Positions 16,827 to 25,729 of a DNA stretch of 64,000 nt are shown piece by piece; position 1 is the stretch's first letter; each line of letters opens with the position of its first letter. The stretch spans positions 372,001 through 436,000 of the forward strand of contig CAVYQF010000011.1 in the NCBI GenBank assembly GCA_963770545.1, written 5' to 3'. A program made the translations under genes and the position numbers. The notes beneath the pieces were generated by a model. It saw nothing but the letters and a program-made list of their open reading frames with translations. It searched no databases and was not told where the DNA came from. The DNA is from RYN-230 sp963770545 (lineage in GTDB: Bacteria > Actinomycetota > Actinomycetes > Streptosporangiales > Streptosporangiaceae).

Positions 16827-16870
16827 TTACTCTTAGCAATCATGCAGATACCCGGAGTATGCAAGAGTAA
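16827..16870. promoter_or_regulatory. Inverted repeat upstream of the secreted-protein gene
   Basis: TTACTCTT (16827-16834) and its exact complement AAGAGTAA (16863-16870) flank a 28-bp AT-richer core that itself holds an ATAC...GTAT dyad. It lies 28-71 bp upstream of the ATG at 16799, where a promoter is expected. Possible operator; the regulator is unknown. Confidence 0.4.
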
Positions 16871-17080
16871 AACCGCTGCCGGGGATCCGGTGCGTCCGCC
16901 TAAACCCTGAAATATCCGGCGCGAATGACGTGTTCGCCAGGGTGTCGCGCCTGCCATCCCAGGTCGGGCGGGATTCCCTGGCCAGGCGGCCGGCCCGGCT
17001 TTCCGGCGTTATTCACCAGGGGTTCCGGGGGCCGTCTCCCGTCCCGGGGGGCCGGATTGCGGGGGCGGAAGCATTTACGG

Positions 17081-17095
17081 CACAATGATGTTGTG
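17081..17095. promoter_or_regulatory. Candidate SufR operator at the sufR start
   Basis: CACAA-N5-TTGTG is a perfect dyad that covers the GTG start of sufR. Mycobacterial SufR sites are reported with a similar layout (short arms, 5-bp spacer, TGTG core), so this is a good candidate for autoregulation by the Fe-S form of SufR. The left arm continues into CACAAT, a possible -10 for a leaderless mRNA. Confidence 0.55.
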
Positions 17096-18046
17096 AAATG
17101 TATGGGACTGGACAGTGCGGGAGCTGGCGCCCGGGGCGGCGCCGCGGTTCCTGCTGCGCCCGATCCCTCAGCACGTGCCCATCCGGCACCGGCCCATCCG
17201 GCACCGGCCCAGGCGGCACCGGCCCATCCAGCACGGGTCCAGGCACCGCCGGCTCATCCCGCACCGGCCCATCCGGCACTGGCGGCGCAGCCCGGGTCCG
17301 AGCGCGGCACACGGGCCCAGATCGCCCGGCTCATCCTGGAGAACGGCCCGGTCACCGCGGCCGGCCTGAGCACCAGGCTTAACCTGACGCCCGCCGCGGT
17401 CCGGCGGCACCTGGACAACCTGCTCACCGACGGGATGATCGAGACCCGCACGGCCCGCCGCCCCGCGAGCCGGGGCCGTGGCCGCCCGGCCAAGCTGTTC
17501 GCGATCACCGATGTGGGCCGGAGCGCGTTCGAGCACGCCTACGACGATCTGGCCACCAGCGCGCTGCGCTTCCTGGCCGAGGTAGCCGGCCCGGACGCGG
17601 TCGCCGAGTTCGCCCGCCGCCAGGTCGCGGACCTGGAGCGGCGGTACGGCCCGGTGGTCCAGGGCGCTGTACCCCGGGACCGGGTCGCGGCCCTGGCCGA
17701 GGCGCTGTCCGCCGACGGCTACGCCGCCTCGGCGAGTGGCGCTCCTTCCCCTGGTGAGGACGTGGACCGGGGTCAGCAGCTTTGCCAGCACCACTGCCCG
17801 GTGGCGCACGTGGCGGCCGAGTTCCCGCAGCTGTGCGAGGCCGAGACGGAGGCCTTCGCCCGGCTGCTCGGCACTCCTGTGCAGCGCCTGGCTACCATCG
17901 CGCACGGCGATGGCATCTGCACCACCCACGTCACCGCACCGGCGCTCAACACCCGCACCACACCACAACCGAACACCAGCCCTGCACCACAACCGCACAC
18001 CAGCACCACACCACAACCAAACCCAATCGGAGGCATCTCCGTATGA
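17093..18046 (+). CDS. sufR: SufR-type iron-sulphur-sensing repressor of the suf operon
   Basis: A 317-residue DNA-binding regulator. After a disordered His/Pro/Ala leader (residues 20-65, from a 15-bp repeat) comes a winged helix (NGPVTAAGLSTRLNLTPAAVRRHLDNLL, then RGRGRPAKLFAITDVG). The C-terminal domain has the SufR cysteine set, QQLCQHHCPVAHVAAEFPQLC and then HGDGICTTH, which binds a 4Fe-4S cluster in characterised homologues. A further Thr/Pro/Gln tail of 30 residues is unusual. The stop overlaps the sufB ATG (ATGA), so sufR is the first cistron. GTG 17093 is preferred over ATG 17102 because of the leaderless promoter/operator. Confidence 0.92.
   Translation: MKCMGLDSAGAGARGGAAVPAAPDPSARAHPAPAHPAPAQAAPAHPARVQAPPAHPAPAHPALAAQPGSERGTRAQIARLILENGPVTAAGLSTRLNLTPAAVRRHLDNLLTDGMIETRTARRPASRGRGRPAKLFAITDVGRSAFEHAYDDLATSALRFLAEVAGPDAVAEFARRQVADLERRYGPVVQGAVPRDRVAALAEALSADGYAASASGAPSPGEDVDRGQQLCQHHCPVAHVAAEFPQLCEAETEAFARLLGTPVQRLATIAHGDGICTTHVTAPALNTRTTPQPNTSPAPQPHTSTTPQPNPIGGISV
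17178..17282. repeat. Seven 15-bp units in the sufR N-terminus
   Basis: Units of CCCATCCGGCACCGG (first two identical, later ones degenerate) run with exact 15-bp period and encode AHPAP-like pentapeptides. The tract lies between the start and the winged helix and probably forms a disordered leader. Confidence 0.9.
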
Positions 18047-19455
18047 CCGCAACCGCGCACCCCGAGCTCGAGGGCCTCGACCGATACAAGTTCGGCTGGG
18101 CTGACTCGGACGTGGCGGGCACGGGCGCCCGCCGAGGCCTGTCCGAAGAGGTCGTCCGCAACATCTCGGGCTTGAAGGACGAGCCCCAGTGGATGCTCGA
18201 CCTGCGGCTGAAGGGCCTGAAGCTGTTCGACCGCAAGCCCATGCCGAACTGGGGCGCTGACCTGTCCGGCATCGACTTCGAGAACATCAAGTACTTCGTC
18301 CGGTCCACCGAGAAGCAGGCCGCGACCTGGGACGACCTGCCCGCCGACATCAAGAACACCTACGACAAGCTGGGCATCCCCGAGGCCGAGAAGCAGCGGC
18401 TGATCGGCGGCGTCGCCGCCCAGTACGAGTCCGAGGTGGTCTACCACAAGATCCGTGAGGACCTGGAGGAGAAGGGCGTCATCTTCCAGGACACCGACAC
18501 GGCGCTGCGCGAGCACCCGGAACTGTTCCAGGAGTACTTCGCCACGGTCATCCCGCCGGGCGACAACAAGTTCGCCGCGCTGAACACGTCCGTGTGGTCC
18601 GGCGGCAGCTTCATCTACGTGCCGAAGAACGTGCACGTGGACATCCCCCTGCAGGCCTACTTCCGGATCAACACCGAGAACATGGGCCAGTTCGAGCGCA
18701 CGCTGATCATCGTGGACGAGGGTGCCTACGTGCACTACGTCGAGGGCTGCACCGCGCCGATCTACAAGTCCGACTCGCTGCACTCCGCCGTGGTCGAGAT
18801 CGTCGTCAAGGCCGGGGCGCGCTGCCGCTACACCACGATCCAGAACTGGTCCGCCAACGTCTACAACCTGGTCACCAAGCGCGCCGTGTGCAGCGCCGGG
18901 GCGACCATGGAGTGGATCGACGGGAACCTCGGGTCCAAGGTCACGATGAAGTACCCGGCCGTCTACCTGATGGGCGAGCACGCCCGGGGCGAGACCCTGT
19001 CAGTGGCGTTCGCCGGCGAGGGCCAGCACCAGGACGCGGGGGCCAAGATGGTCCACTGCGCCCCGAACACCTCGTCCAACATCGTGTCCAAGTCGGTGGC
19101 CCGCGGCGGCGGCCGGACCTCCTACCGCGGGCTGGTCCAGGTCCAGGAGGGTGCCGGGCACTCCAGGTCCACGGTGAAGTGCGACGCGCTGCTGGTGGAC
19201 ACGATCAGCCGGTCGGACACCTACCCGTACGTGGACGTCCGCGAGGACGACGTGGAGATGGGCCACGAGGCCAGCGTCTCCAAGATCTCCGAGGACCAGC
19301 TCTTCTACCTGATGAGCCGGGGGATGACCGAGGACGAGGCGGCGGCCACCATCGTGCGCGGCTTCATCGAGCCGATCGCCCGCGAGCTGCCCATGGAGTA
19401 CGCGCTCGAGCTGAACCGGCTGATCGAGCTCCAGATGGAGGGGGCGGTCGGCTGA
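18043..19455 (+). CDS. sufB: Fe-S cluster assembly scaffold SufB
   Basis: A 470-residue SUF scaffold subunit that, with SufC and SufD, builds Fe-S clusters in the cytoplasm. It reads as a normal SufB throughout: GLSEEVVRNISGLKDEP near the start, VWSGGSFIYVPKNVHVDIPLQAYF, HYVEGCTAPIY, QNWSANVYNLVTKRA and a C-terminal DQLFYLMSRGM...EDEAAATIVRGF. The ATG overlaps the sufR stop and is preceded by GGAGG. No intein is present, unlike some mycobacterial SufB. Confidence 0.97.
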   Translation: MTATAHPELEGLDRYKFGWADSDVAGTGARRGLSEEVVRNISGLKDEPQWMLDLRLKGLKLFDRKPMPNWGADLSGIDFENIKYFVRSTEKQAATWDDLPADIKNTYDKLGIPEAEKQRLIGGVAAQYESEVVYHKIREDLEEKGVIFQDTDTALREHPELFQEYFATVIPPGDNKFAALNTSVWSGGSFIYVPKNVHVDIPLQAYFRINTENMGQFERTLIIVDEGAYVHYVEGCTAPIYKSDSLHSAVVEIVVKAGARCRYTTIQNWSANVYNLVTKRAVCSAGATMEWIDGNLGSKVTMKYPAVYLMGEHARGETLSVAFAGEGQHQDAGAKMVHCAPNTSSNIVSKSVARGGGRTSYRGLVQVQEGAGHSRSTVKCDALLVDTISRSDTYPYVDVREDDVEMGHEASVSKISEDQLFYLMSRGMTEDEAAATIVRGFIEPIARELPMEYALELNRLIELQMEGAVG

Positions 19456-20624
19456 TGGCAGGGCTTCAGGGGGCGGTGGAGTCCGCCGCCCCGGTTTCAC
19501 GGCTGCACGAGCACCACTCCGCGGATCTGGCTGATTTCCCGGTCCCGACCGGGCGCGAGGAGGAATGGCGGTTCACGCCGCTCCGCCGCCTGCGCGGACT
19601 GCACGCCGATGCGCCGCTGGCGCCGGGAAAGGTCCGGATCCAGGTGGACACCGCACCAGGTGTCTCCGCTGCGTATCCGCCACGCGGAGACACCCGGTTC
19701 GGGTCCACCTTCCTGCCCGCCGACCGGGTAAGCGCGAAAGCGTTCGCCTCGTTCGAGGCAGGCACCGTCATCAGCGTCCCGGCTGACACGGACGTGGACG
19801 AGCCGACCGTGGTGACGGTGCGCGGCGAGGATGCCGGGGGCGCCGCGTTCGGGCACACCCTCGTGGAAGTGGGACGGCACGCGCGGGCCGTGGTCGTGCT
19901 CGATCATGCGGGATCGGCCACCTACGCGGATAACGTCGAGTTCGTGGTAGGCGACGGGGCTTCGCTGTCGGTGGTGAGCGTCCAGGACTGGGCCGCTGAT
20001 GCGGTTCACCTGAGCCACCACCAGGCCCGGGTGGGCCGGGACGCGACGTTCCAGCACACCGTGGTCACCCTCGGCGGCGGGGTGGTCAGGCTGGTCCCCT
20101 CGGTCAGCTACGCCGGGCCCGGCGGCGACGCCGAGCTGCTCGGCCTCTACTTTGCCGACCCGGGGCAGCACCTGGAACACCGGCTGTTCGTGGACCACAA
20201 CCAGCCGCACTGCCGCAGCCGGGTCGACTACAAGGGTGCCCTGCAGGGCGACAGCGCGCACTCGGTATGGATCGGCGACGTGCTGATCCGGCCCGAGGCG
20301 ATCGCCACCGACACCTACGAGCGGAACCGCAACCTCCTGCTGACCGAGGGGGCCCGGGCCGACTCCGTGCCGAACCTGGAGATCCTGACCGGCGAGGTGG
20401 TCGGTGCGGGCCACGCCAGCACCAGCGGGCGGCTCGAAGACGAGCACCTGTTCTACCTGATGGCCCGGGGCATCCCGCGGGACGAGGCGCGTCGCCTGGT
20501 CATCCAGGGGTTCTTCGGCCAGCTGATCGCCAAGATCGAGGTGGCTGAGCTGCGCGAGCGGATCACCGCCGCGATCGAGAACGAACTGGCCAAGCTGCCC
20601 GGACTGCAGGGGTCGCCGGCATGA
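19455..20624 (+). CDS. sufD: Fe-S cluster assembly protein SufD
   Basis: A 389-residue partner of SufB in the SufBC2D complex. It contains GREEEWRFTPLRRL at the N-terminus and the SufBD core further on: DYKGALQGDSAHSVWIGDVLI, ARADSVPNLEILTGEVVGAGHAS and DEHLFYLMARGIPRDEARRLVIQGFF. The ATG at 19455 overlaps the sufB stop (TGATG), implying coupling. A long in-frame extension further upstream overlaps sufB and has no homology. Confidence 0.96.
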   Translation: MAGLQGAVESAAPVSRLHEHHSADLADFPVPTGREEEWRFTPLRRLRGLHADAPLAPGKVRIQVDTAPGVSAAYPPRGDTRFGSTFLPADRVSAKAFASFEAGTVISVPADTDVDEPTVVTVRGEDAGGAAFGHTLVEVGRHARAVVVLDHAGSATYADNVEFVVGDGASLSVVSVQDWAADAVHLSHHQARVGRDATFQHTVVTLGGGVVRLVPSVSYAGPGGDAELLGLYFADPGQHLEHRLFVDHNQPHCRSRVDYKGALQGDSAHSVWIGDVLIRPEAIATDTYERNRNLLLTEGARADSVPNLEILTGEVVGAGHASTSGRLEDEHLFYLMARGIPRDEARRLVIQGFFGQLIAKIEVAELRERITAAIENELAKLPGLQGSPA

Positions 20625-20974
20625 GTGAGACCAACACCTCCGGAAGCACGGGCACGTTCGTCCGGGTCTGCGCGCTGGCCGACGTCCCGGAGCCGGGCGC
20701 CATCGGCGTGGAAGTCGGTGACCTGCCGGTCGCCATCGTGCGGGCTGAGGGTGAAGTGTTCGCCTTGCACGACGTGTGCTCCCACGAGGAAGTGCCGCTG
20801 TCCGAGGGTGATGTCTACGACCACACCGTCGAATGCTGGCTGCACGCTTCCTGTTTTGACCTCCGCACCGGCGCTCCCACCGGCCCCCCGGCCACCAAGC
20901 CAGTCCCGACCTACCCGGTCAAGGTCGACGGCGGCGACGTGTACGTCGCCGTCCCGGCCACACCCGGTTTCTGA
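20621..20974 (+). CDS. Rieske-type ferredoxin of the suf operon
   Basis: A 117-residue soluble Rieske [2Fe-2S] protein. The two ligand pairs are CSHEEVPLSEG (C-x-H) and ECWLHASCFD (C-x2-H), at the normal spacing, followed by the usual KPVPTYPVKVDGGDVYV end. Actinobacterial suf operons commonly carry this gene between sufD and sufC; its partner oxygenase or electron acceptor is not known. The ATG overlaps the sufD stop. The Cys after the second pair (HASC) is an additional cysteine whose role cannot be judged. Confidence 0.92.
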   Translation: MSETNTSGSTGTFVRVCALADVPEPGAIGVEVGDLPVAIVRAEGEVFALHDVCSHEEVPLSEGDVYDHTVECWLHASCFDLRTGAPTGPPATKPVPTYPVKVDGGDVYVAVPATPGF

Positions 20975-21006
20975 CCACCAAACATGAGCTGGAGATAGAG
21001 ATAGCG

Positions 21007-21780
21007 ATGGCCACTCTGGAAATCCGCGACCTGCACGTCAGCGTGGTGGATGCGGCCGATCAGAGCCGCGAGATCCTGCGCGGCGTCGACCTGACCGTGA
21101 AAGACGGCGAGATCCACGCCATCATGGGCCCGAACGGCTCCGGCAAGTCCACGCTGGCCTACGCGATCGCCGGGCATCCCAAATACCGGGTCACCCAGGG
21201 CAGCGTCACCCTCGACGGGGAGGACGTCCTGTCCATGAGCGTGGACGCGCGGGCCCGGGCCGGCCTGTTCCTGGCCATGCAGTACCCGGTGGAAGTGCCC
21301 GGCGTGACCGTGTCCAACTTCCTGCGCACCGCCGTGACCGCCGTGCGCGGCGAGGCGCCGAAGCTCCGCCTGTTCCTCAAGGAGATGCGCGAGGCCATGG
21401 CCGCCCTCTCCATCGAGCCGGAGTTCGCCGAGCGGAACCTGAACGAGGGCTTCTCCGGCGGGGAGAAGAAGCGGCACGAGATCCTGCAGCTCGAGCTGCT
21501 CAACCCGAAGTTCGCGATCCTCGACGAGACGGACTCCGGGCTGGACATCGACGCGCTGCGGGTGGTGTCTGAGGGCGTCAACCGGTTCGGCGCCCAGCCC
21601 GGGCACGGCGTCCTGCTGATCACCCACTACACGCGGATCCTGCGGTATGTGAAGCCGGACTTCGTGCACGTGTTCGTGGGTGGCCGGATCGTGGACGAGG
21701 GCGGCCCTGAGCTGGCCGAGACCCTTGAGGCCGAAGGCTACGAGAAGTGGATCAAGGCCGCCGCGGGGGCGGCCGCATGA
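21007..21780 (+). CDS. sufC: SUF system ATPase SufC
   Basis: A 257-residue ABC-type ATPase that drives the SufBCD scaffold. Walker A is GPNGSGKSTLAYAIAGH, the signature is FSGGEKKRHEILQLELLNP (SufC-specific), Walker B is FAILDETDSGLDID and the switch His is in LLITHYTRIL. It starts 32 bp after the Rieske gene, the largest gap in the operon, behind GGAGATAGAGATAGCG. The stop overlaps sufS. Confidence 0.97.
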   Translation: MATLEIRDLHVSVVDAADQSREILRGVDLTVKDGEIHAIMGPNGSGKSTLAYAIAGHPKYRVTQGSVTLDGEDVLSMSVDARARAGLFLAMQYPVEVPGVTVSNFLRTAVTAVRGEAPKLRLFLKEMREAMAALSIEPEFAERNLNEGFSGGEKKRHEILQLELLNPKFAILDETDSGLDIDALRVVSEGVNRFGAQPGHGVLLITHYTRILRYVKPDFVHVFVGGRIVDEGGPELAETLEAEGYEKWIKAAAGAAA

Positions 21781-23045
21781 CCCTGGACGTGGCGCGGATC
21801 CGCAAGGATTTCCCGATCCTGGACCGGCGGGTCCGCGACGGGCAGCCCCTCGTCTACCTGGACAGTGCCAACACGTCGCAGAAGCCCCGCCAGGTCATCG
21901 AGCGGCTGGACGAGTTCTACGAGCGCCACAACGCCAACATCCACCGGGCCAGCCATCAGCTCGGTGAGGAGGCCACGGCTGCGTACGAGGGCGCCCGGAT
22001 CAAGGCGGCCGGCTTCATCGGCGCCCGGGACGAGACCGAGGTGGTGTTCACCAAGAACATCTCCGAGGGCATCAACCTCGTGGCCTACGCGCTGGGCAAC
22101 GCCACGGCCGGCCAGTCCGGGGGCTCCGGGCGGTTCCGCCTTCGCCCCGGTGACGAGATCGTCATCACCGAGATGGAGCACCACTCCAACATCGTCCCGT
22201 GGCAGCTGCTCTGCGAGCGCACCGGAGCCACGCTGCGCTGGTTCGGGGTGACCGACGACGGCCAGCTCGACCTGTCCCAGGCCGGCCAGCTCATCAACGA
22301 GCGGACCAGGCTGGTGGCCCTGGCCCACCAGTCCAACGTCCTCGGCACCATCAACCCGGTCCGTGAGATCGCCGACGCCGCGCACGCGGCCGGGGCCCTG
22401 GTGCTGGTGGACGCCGCCCAGTCGGTCCCGCACATGCCGGTCGACGTGCAGGAGCTCGGGGCCGACTTCCTCGGCTTCACCAGCCATAAGATGTGCGGCC
22501 CGACCGGCATCGGCGTGCTGTGGGGCCGCCGGGAGCTGCTCGAGGAGATGCCCCCGTTCCTCGGCGGCGGCGAGATGATCGAGAGCGTCTGGATGGACCA
22601 CTCCACCTTCGCGCCCCCGCCGCACAAGTTCGAGGCCGGGACCATGCCCATTGCCGAGGCGGCCGGGCTGGACGCGGCCATGGACTACCTCACCGACGTG
22701 GGCCTGGACGCGATCCGGGCGCACGAGCGCGATCTGATCGGCTACGCGCTGGACGCCCTGGGCCGCGTGCCGGGCCTGCGGGTGCTTGGCCCGTCGGACC
22801 CGGCCACGCGCGGCGCGGCGATCTCGTTCACCCTGGAGGACGTGCACCCGCACGACGTGAGCCAGGTACTCGACGAGCACGGCGTGGCCGTCCGCGCCGG
22901 GCACCACTGCGCGTGGCCGCTGCACCGCCGGTATGGCATCCAGGCCAGCACCCGGGCCTCGTTCTACCTGTACAACACGACCGCTGAGGTGGACGCCCTG
23001 GTCCGGGGAATCGGGCAGGCGCAGCGGTTCTTCGGGGGGGCCTGA
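21777..23045 (+). CDS. sufS: Cysteine desulfurase SufS
   Basis: A 422-residue PLP enzyme that removes sulphur from cysteine for cluster assembly. The PLP lysine lies in GFTSHKMCGPTGIG, the catalytic cysteine in VRAGHHCAWPLHRR, and the TEMEHHSNIVPWQ and VDAAQSVPHMPVDV cofactor segments are typical of group II desulfurases. The ATG overlaps the sufC stop by 4 bp. It works with SufU encoded next. Confidence 0.97.
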   Translation: MTLDVARIRKDFPILDRRVRDGQPLVYLDSANTSQKPRQVIERLDEFYERHNANIHRASHQLGEEATAAYEGARIKAAGFIGARDETEVVFTKNISEGINLVAYALGNATAGQSGGSGRFRLRPGDEIVITEMEHHSNIVPWQLLCERTGATLRWFGVTDDGQLDLSQAGQLINERTRLVALAHQSNVLGTINPVREIADAAHAAGALVLVDAAQSVPHMPVDVQELGADFLGFTSHKMCGPTGIGVLWGRRELLEEMPPFLGGGEMIESVWMDHSTFAPPPHKFEAGTMPIAEAAGLDAAMDYLTDVGLDAIRAHERDLIGYALDALGRVPGLRVLGPSDPATRGAAISFTLEDVHPHDVSQVLDEHGVAVRAGHHCAWPLHRRYGIQASTRASFYLYNTTAEVDALVRGIGQAQRFFGGA

Positions 23046-23500
23046 TGCGCCTGGAGTCGCTGTACCAGGAAGTCATCCTGGACCACTACCGGCACCCGCA
23101 CCACAAGGGGCTGCGGGAGCCGTACGACGCCGAGGTGCACCATGTGAACCCGCTCTGCGGGGACGAGGTGACGCTACGGGTCACGGTCAAGGACGCGACC
23201 GGGGAGCCGGTCGTGGCCGACGTGTCCTACGACGCGCTGGGCTGCTCGATCAGCCAGGCCAGCGCCTCGGTGATGAGCGAGCTGATCATCGGCAAGACCG
23301 TGCCCGAGGCGATGAGCCTGGCCGAGGAGTTTCTCCGGCTCATGCAGTCCAAGGGCCAGGCGGAGCCGGACGAGGAAATCCTCGGCGACGGCGTGGCCTT
23401 CGCCGGAGTAGCGAAGTACCCGGCCCGGATCAAGTGCGCCCTGCTCGGCTGGATGGCCTGGAAGGACGCGACCGCGCAAGCGCTGGAGGAGCAGAAATGA
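23045..23500 (+). CDS. sufU: SufU, zinc-dependent sulphur-transfer protein
   Basis: A 151-residue IscU-fold protein. SufU of Gram-positive bacteria accepts persulphide sulphur from SufS. The three conserved cysteines are in NPLCGDEV, LGCSISQASASVM and RIKCALLGWMAWKDA, with the SufU-specific insert between the second and third. TGATG overlap with sufS. Confidence 0.95.
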   Translation: MRLESLYQEVILDHYRHPHHKGLREPYDAEVHHVNPLCGDEVTLRVTVKDATGEPVVADVSYDALGCSISQASASVMSELIIGKTVPEAMSLAEEFLRLMQSKGQAEPDEEILGDGVAFAGVAKYPARIKCALLGWMAWKDATAQALEEQK

Positions 23501-23862
23501 CAGACGACACTGGCACTGGCGACACCGAGGCCAGCGGGCCCCTGCTGCAGATCACCGAGGAGACTGAGGACCTGGTCGAGGCCCTCCGCGACGTGGTCGA
23601 CCCCGAACTGGGGGTGAACGTGGTCGACCTCGGGCTCATCTACGGGGTGACGCTGGGCGAGGACAAGACGCTGACCATCGACATGACGCTGACCAGCGCG
23701 GCCTGCCCGCTCACCGACGTGATCGAGGACCAGGCCCGGTCGGCCCTCGACGGGCTGGTCAGCGACTTCAAGATCAACTGGGTCTGGCTGCCCCCGTGGG
23801 GCCCGGACAAGATCACCGACGACGGCCGCGAGCAGCTCCGCGCCCTCGGCTTCAACGTCTGA
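23497..23862 (+). CDS. sufT: SufT-like metal-sulphur cluster assembly factor (MIP18/DUF59)
   Basis: A 121-residue DUF59 protein. DVVDPELGVNVVDLGLIYGV and TLTSAACPLTDVIEDQ with the conserved Cys identify the family, which helps insert Fe-S clusters into target proteins. The ATG overlaps the sufU stop (ATGA). It ends the suf operon; a hairpin follows about 90 bp downstream. Confidence 0.94.
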   Translation: MTDDTGTGDTEASGPLLQITEETEDLVEALRDVVDPELGVNVVDLGLIYGVTLGEDKTLTIDMTLTSAACPLTDVIEDQARSALDGLVSDFKINWVWLPPWGPDKITDDGREQLRALGFNV

Positions 23863-23951
23863 GCCCGCCCGCCAGGTCACGCGGCGCCGTGGTCCGGCTC
23901 CGGGACGTAGCGCCCTTCCATGGCCCGGGCGGGGGAGTCACGGCCAGCAGT

Positions 23952-23979
23952 TCCCCCCTGGTCTCCCCGGCTGGGGGGA
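23952..23979. terminator. Possible terminator after the suf operon
   Basis: TCCCCCC pairs with GGGGGGA across a 14-base loop in the 222-bp gap between sufT and the phosphoribulokinase gene. The stem is short and there is no T-tract, so this is weak. A TAGGGT hexamer at about 24002-24007 could be the -10 of the next gene. Confidence 0.35.
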
Positions 23980-24084
23980 GGTGGAGGGGATCGGCCCCGC
24001 CTAGGGTGGAAAGTCCAGTTCCGGGCCGGATCTGCGGCCCGCTCCGCCGGGCCGGCCGGTTTCAGGCGGGAGGCGATCAGGGTC

Positions 24085-25035
24085 ATGCCCGACAAGCTCA
24101 TGCGGCTGCGCCGGAGTGAGTCGGCACCGGAGGCGTCCCGCCCCGTGATGCTCGCCATCGCCGGCGACAGCGCCGCGGGCAAGACCACCCTGACCCGGGG
24201 CATCGCCGCCGCGCTGGGCGCGGACCGGGCCACCGCGCTGTGCGTGGACGACTATCACCGCTACGACCGGATGGAACGGCGCTCGGTCCCGTTCACCGTG
24301 CTCAACCCGGAGTGCAACTACATCTCTGTCATGGAGCAGCATCTCCAACTGCTCGCCCTCGGGCGTCCCATCCTCAAGCCGGTGTACGACCACGCGACCG
24401 GACAGCTGATCCGGCCGGTGCTGGTCGAGCCCCGCGAATTCGTGATCGTCGAGGGGCTGCTGCCCCTGCACACCAAGCTGTCCCGGGCCTGCTTCGACAT
24501 CGCCGTCTACCTGGACCCGCCCGAGGACATCCGCCGGGAGTGGAAACTCAGGCGGGACTGCGCCGAACGCGGATACGCCCGCGCCGAGGTGCTCGCCGAG
24601 CTGGAGCGGCGCGAGCCGGAATCGGCCGCGTTCATCCGGCCGCAGCGCCAGCAGGCCGACATCTCCATCCGGTTCGCCCCGGTGCCCGGGCGGGCGGAAC
24701 CCGAAGGGGCCCAGCTGTCCGCGGAGATCATGCTCCGGCCCACCATCCAGCACCCGGAACTGTCGCATGTGCTCACCGACGATGACCGGCGGACTGTGCA
24801 CCTGAAGCTGATCAGGGACAGCGACGGCCGCCCGGTGGACGCCCTGCATGTGCACGGTTACGCACCCCGGGAGGACAGCCAGATCGTGGAAAAGGCGATC
24901 TGGGAGCAGTTGTCGTTCGAACCCGAGGCGGCCCTGCCGGACAGGCTGGGCGAGTACGCCGCCGGAAAGCGCAGCGAATCCCTGGCCATCGCGCAGTTGC
25001 TGCTGCTCTGGCATTTGCTCGAGGCGCGCACGTGA
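24085..25035 (+). CDS. prk: Phosphoribulokinase
   Basis: A 316-residue P-loop kinase of the phosphoribulokinase/uridine kinase family; PRK phosphorylates ribulose 5-phosphate to give the Rubisco substrate. It has Walker A AGDSAAGKTTLTRGIA, the VDDYHRYDRMERR substrate loop with the catalytic Asp, and VEGLLPLHTKLSR. ATG 24085 follows GGGAGG. Assignment as PRK rather than uridine kinase rests on these motifs and on the Rubisco operon 2 kb away. The two-component genes follow on the same strand after 25 bp. Confidence 0.92.
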   Translation: MPDKLMRLRRSESAPEASRPVMLAIAGDSAAGKTTLTRGIAAALGADRATALCVDDYHRYDRMERRSVPFTVLNPECNYISVMEQHLQLLALGRPILKPVYDHATGQLIRPVLVEPREFVIVEGLLPLHTKLSRACFDIAVYLDPPEDIRREWKLRRDCAERGYARAEVLAELERREPESAAFIRPQRQQADISIRFAPVPGRAEPEGAQLSAEIMLRPTIQHPELSHVLTDDDRRTVHLKLIRDSDGRPVDALHVHGYAPREDSQIVEKAIWEQLSFEPEAALPDRLGEYAAGKRSESLAIAQLLLLWHLLEART

Positions 25036-25047
25036 CCGCCGGATGGG

Positions 25048-25053
25048 TACCGT
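25048..25053 (+). promoter_or_regulatory. -10 element for leaderless response-regulator mRNA
   Basis: TACCGT ends 7 nt before the ATG at 25061 and no ribosome-binding site is visible, so the two-component pair may have its own promoter in addition to read-through from prk. Confidence 0.45.
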
Positions 25054-25060
25054 TCCGGAT

Positions 25061-25729
25061 ATGGACCAGCTGACGCCCGGCCCCATGACCGTGGTGATCG
25101 TCGACGATCACCAGATGGTCCTGGACGGCCTGAAGGCCATGCTGATGCCCTACCGGGACCAGGTGGAGATCGTCGGCGAGTCCAGCGACCCGCGCGAGGC
25201 GGTCCGGCTGGCCGGGGAGCTGAAACCGGACGCGGTGCTGCTCGACATCCGGCTGCGCGGGGCCAGTGGCCTGGATCTGTGCGCCGAGATCCTCCGCATC
25301 ACCCCCGGATGCAAGGTCGTCTTCCTGACCGTCTACGACGACGAGCAGTACCTCTACCAGGCACTGCGGGTCGGGGCGGCCGGGTTCCTGCTCAAGCGGA
25401 TCCGGGGCGGCGAGCTGGTGGACTACCTGCGCCGGATCTTCGACGGCGAGGTGCTGATCGACCCCAGCCTGGCCGGCCGGGTCGCGCTGTCAGCCGCGCG
25501 GCTGCGCAGCGGCGAGTTCTGGCCCGGCGCCCACCTGGGCCTGACCCAGCGGGAGAGCGAGGTCCTGTCGCTGCTGGTCGGGGGCCTCTCCAACCGGGCC
25601 ATCGCGATGCGTCTGGTAGTCAGCGAGGAGACCGTGAAGACGCACTCCCGGGGCATCTACCGCAAGCTCGGCGTGTCCGACCGGGCCGGCGCGGTCGCGG
25701 TCGCGCTGCGCGAGGGGGTCTTCCATTGA
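25061..25729 (+). CDS. NarL/FixJ-family response regulator
   Basis: A 222-residue DNA-binding regulator. The receiver domain has the acidic pocket VIVDDHQM, the phosphorylated Asp in AVLLDIRLRG and the FLLKRI lysine. A LuxR-type helix-turn-helix follows: LTQRESEVLSLLVGGLSNRAIAMRLVVSEETVKTH. The start at 25061 is supported by the -10 element; an ATG at 25043 is also in frame. It sits between prk and the kinase gene, overlapping the latter by 4 bp. A role in controlling the Calvin-cycle genes is plausible from position alone. Confidence 0.92.
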   Translation: MDQLTPGPMTVVIVDDHQMVLDGLKAMLMPYRDQVEIVGESSDPREAVRLAGELKPDAVLLDIRLRGASGLDLCAEILRITPGCKVVFLTVYDDEQYLYQALRVGAAGFLLKRIRGGELVDYLRRIFDGEVLIDPSLAGRVALSAARLRSGEFWPGAHLGLTQRESEVLSLLVGGLSNRAIAMRLVVSEETVKTHSRGIYRKLGVSDRAGAVAVALREGVFH

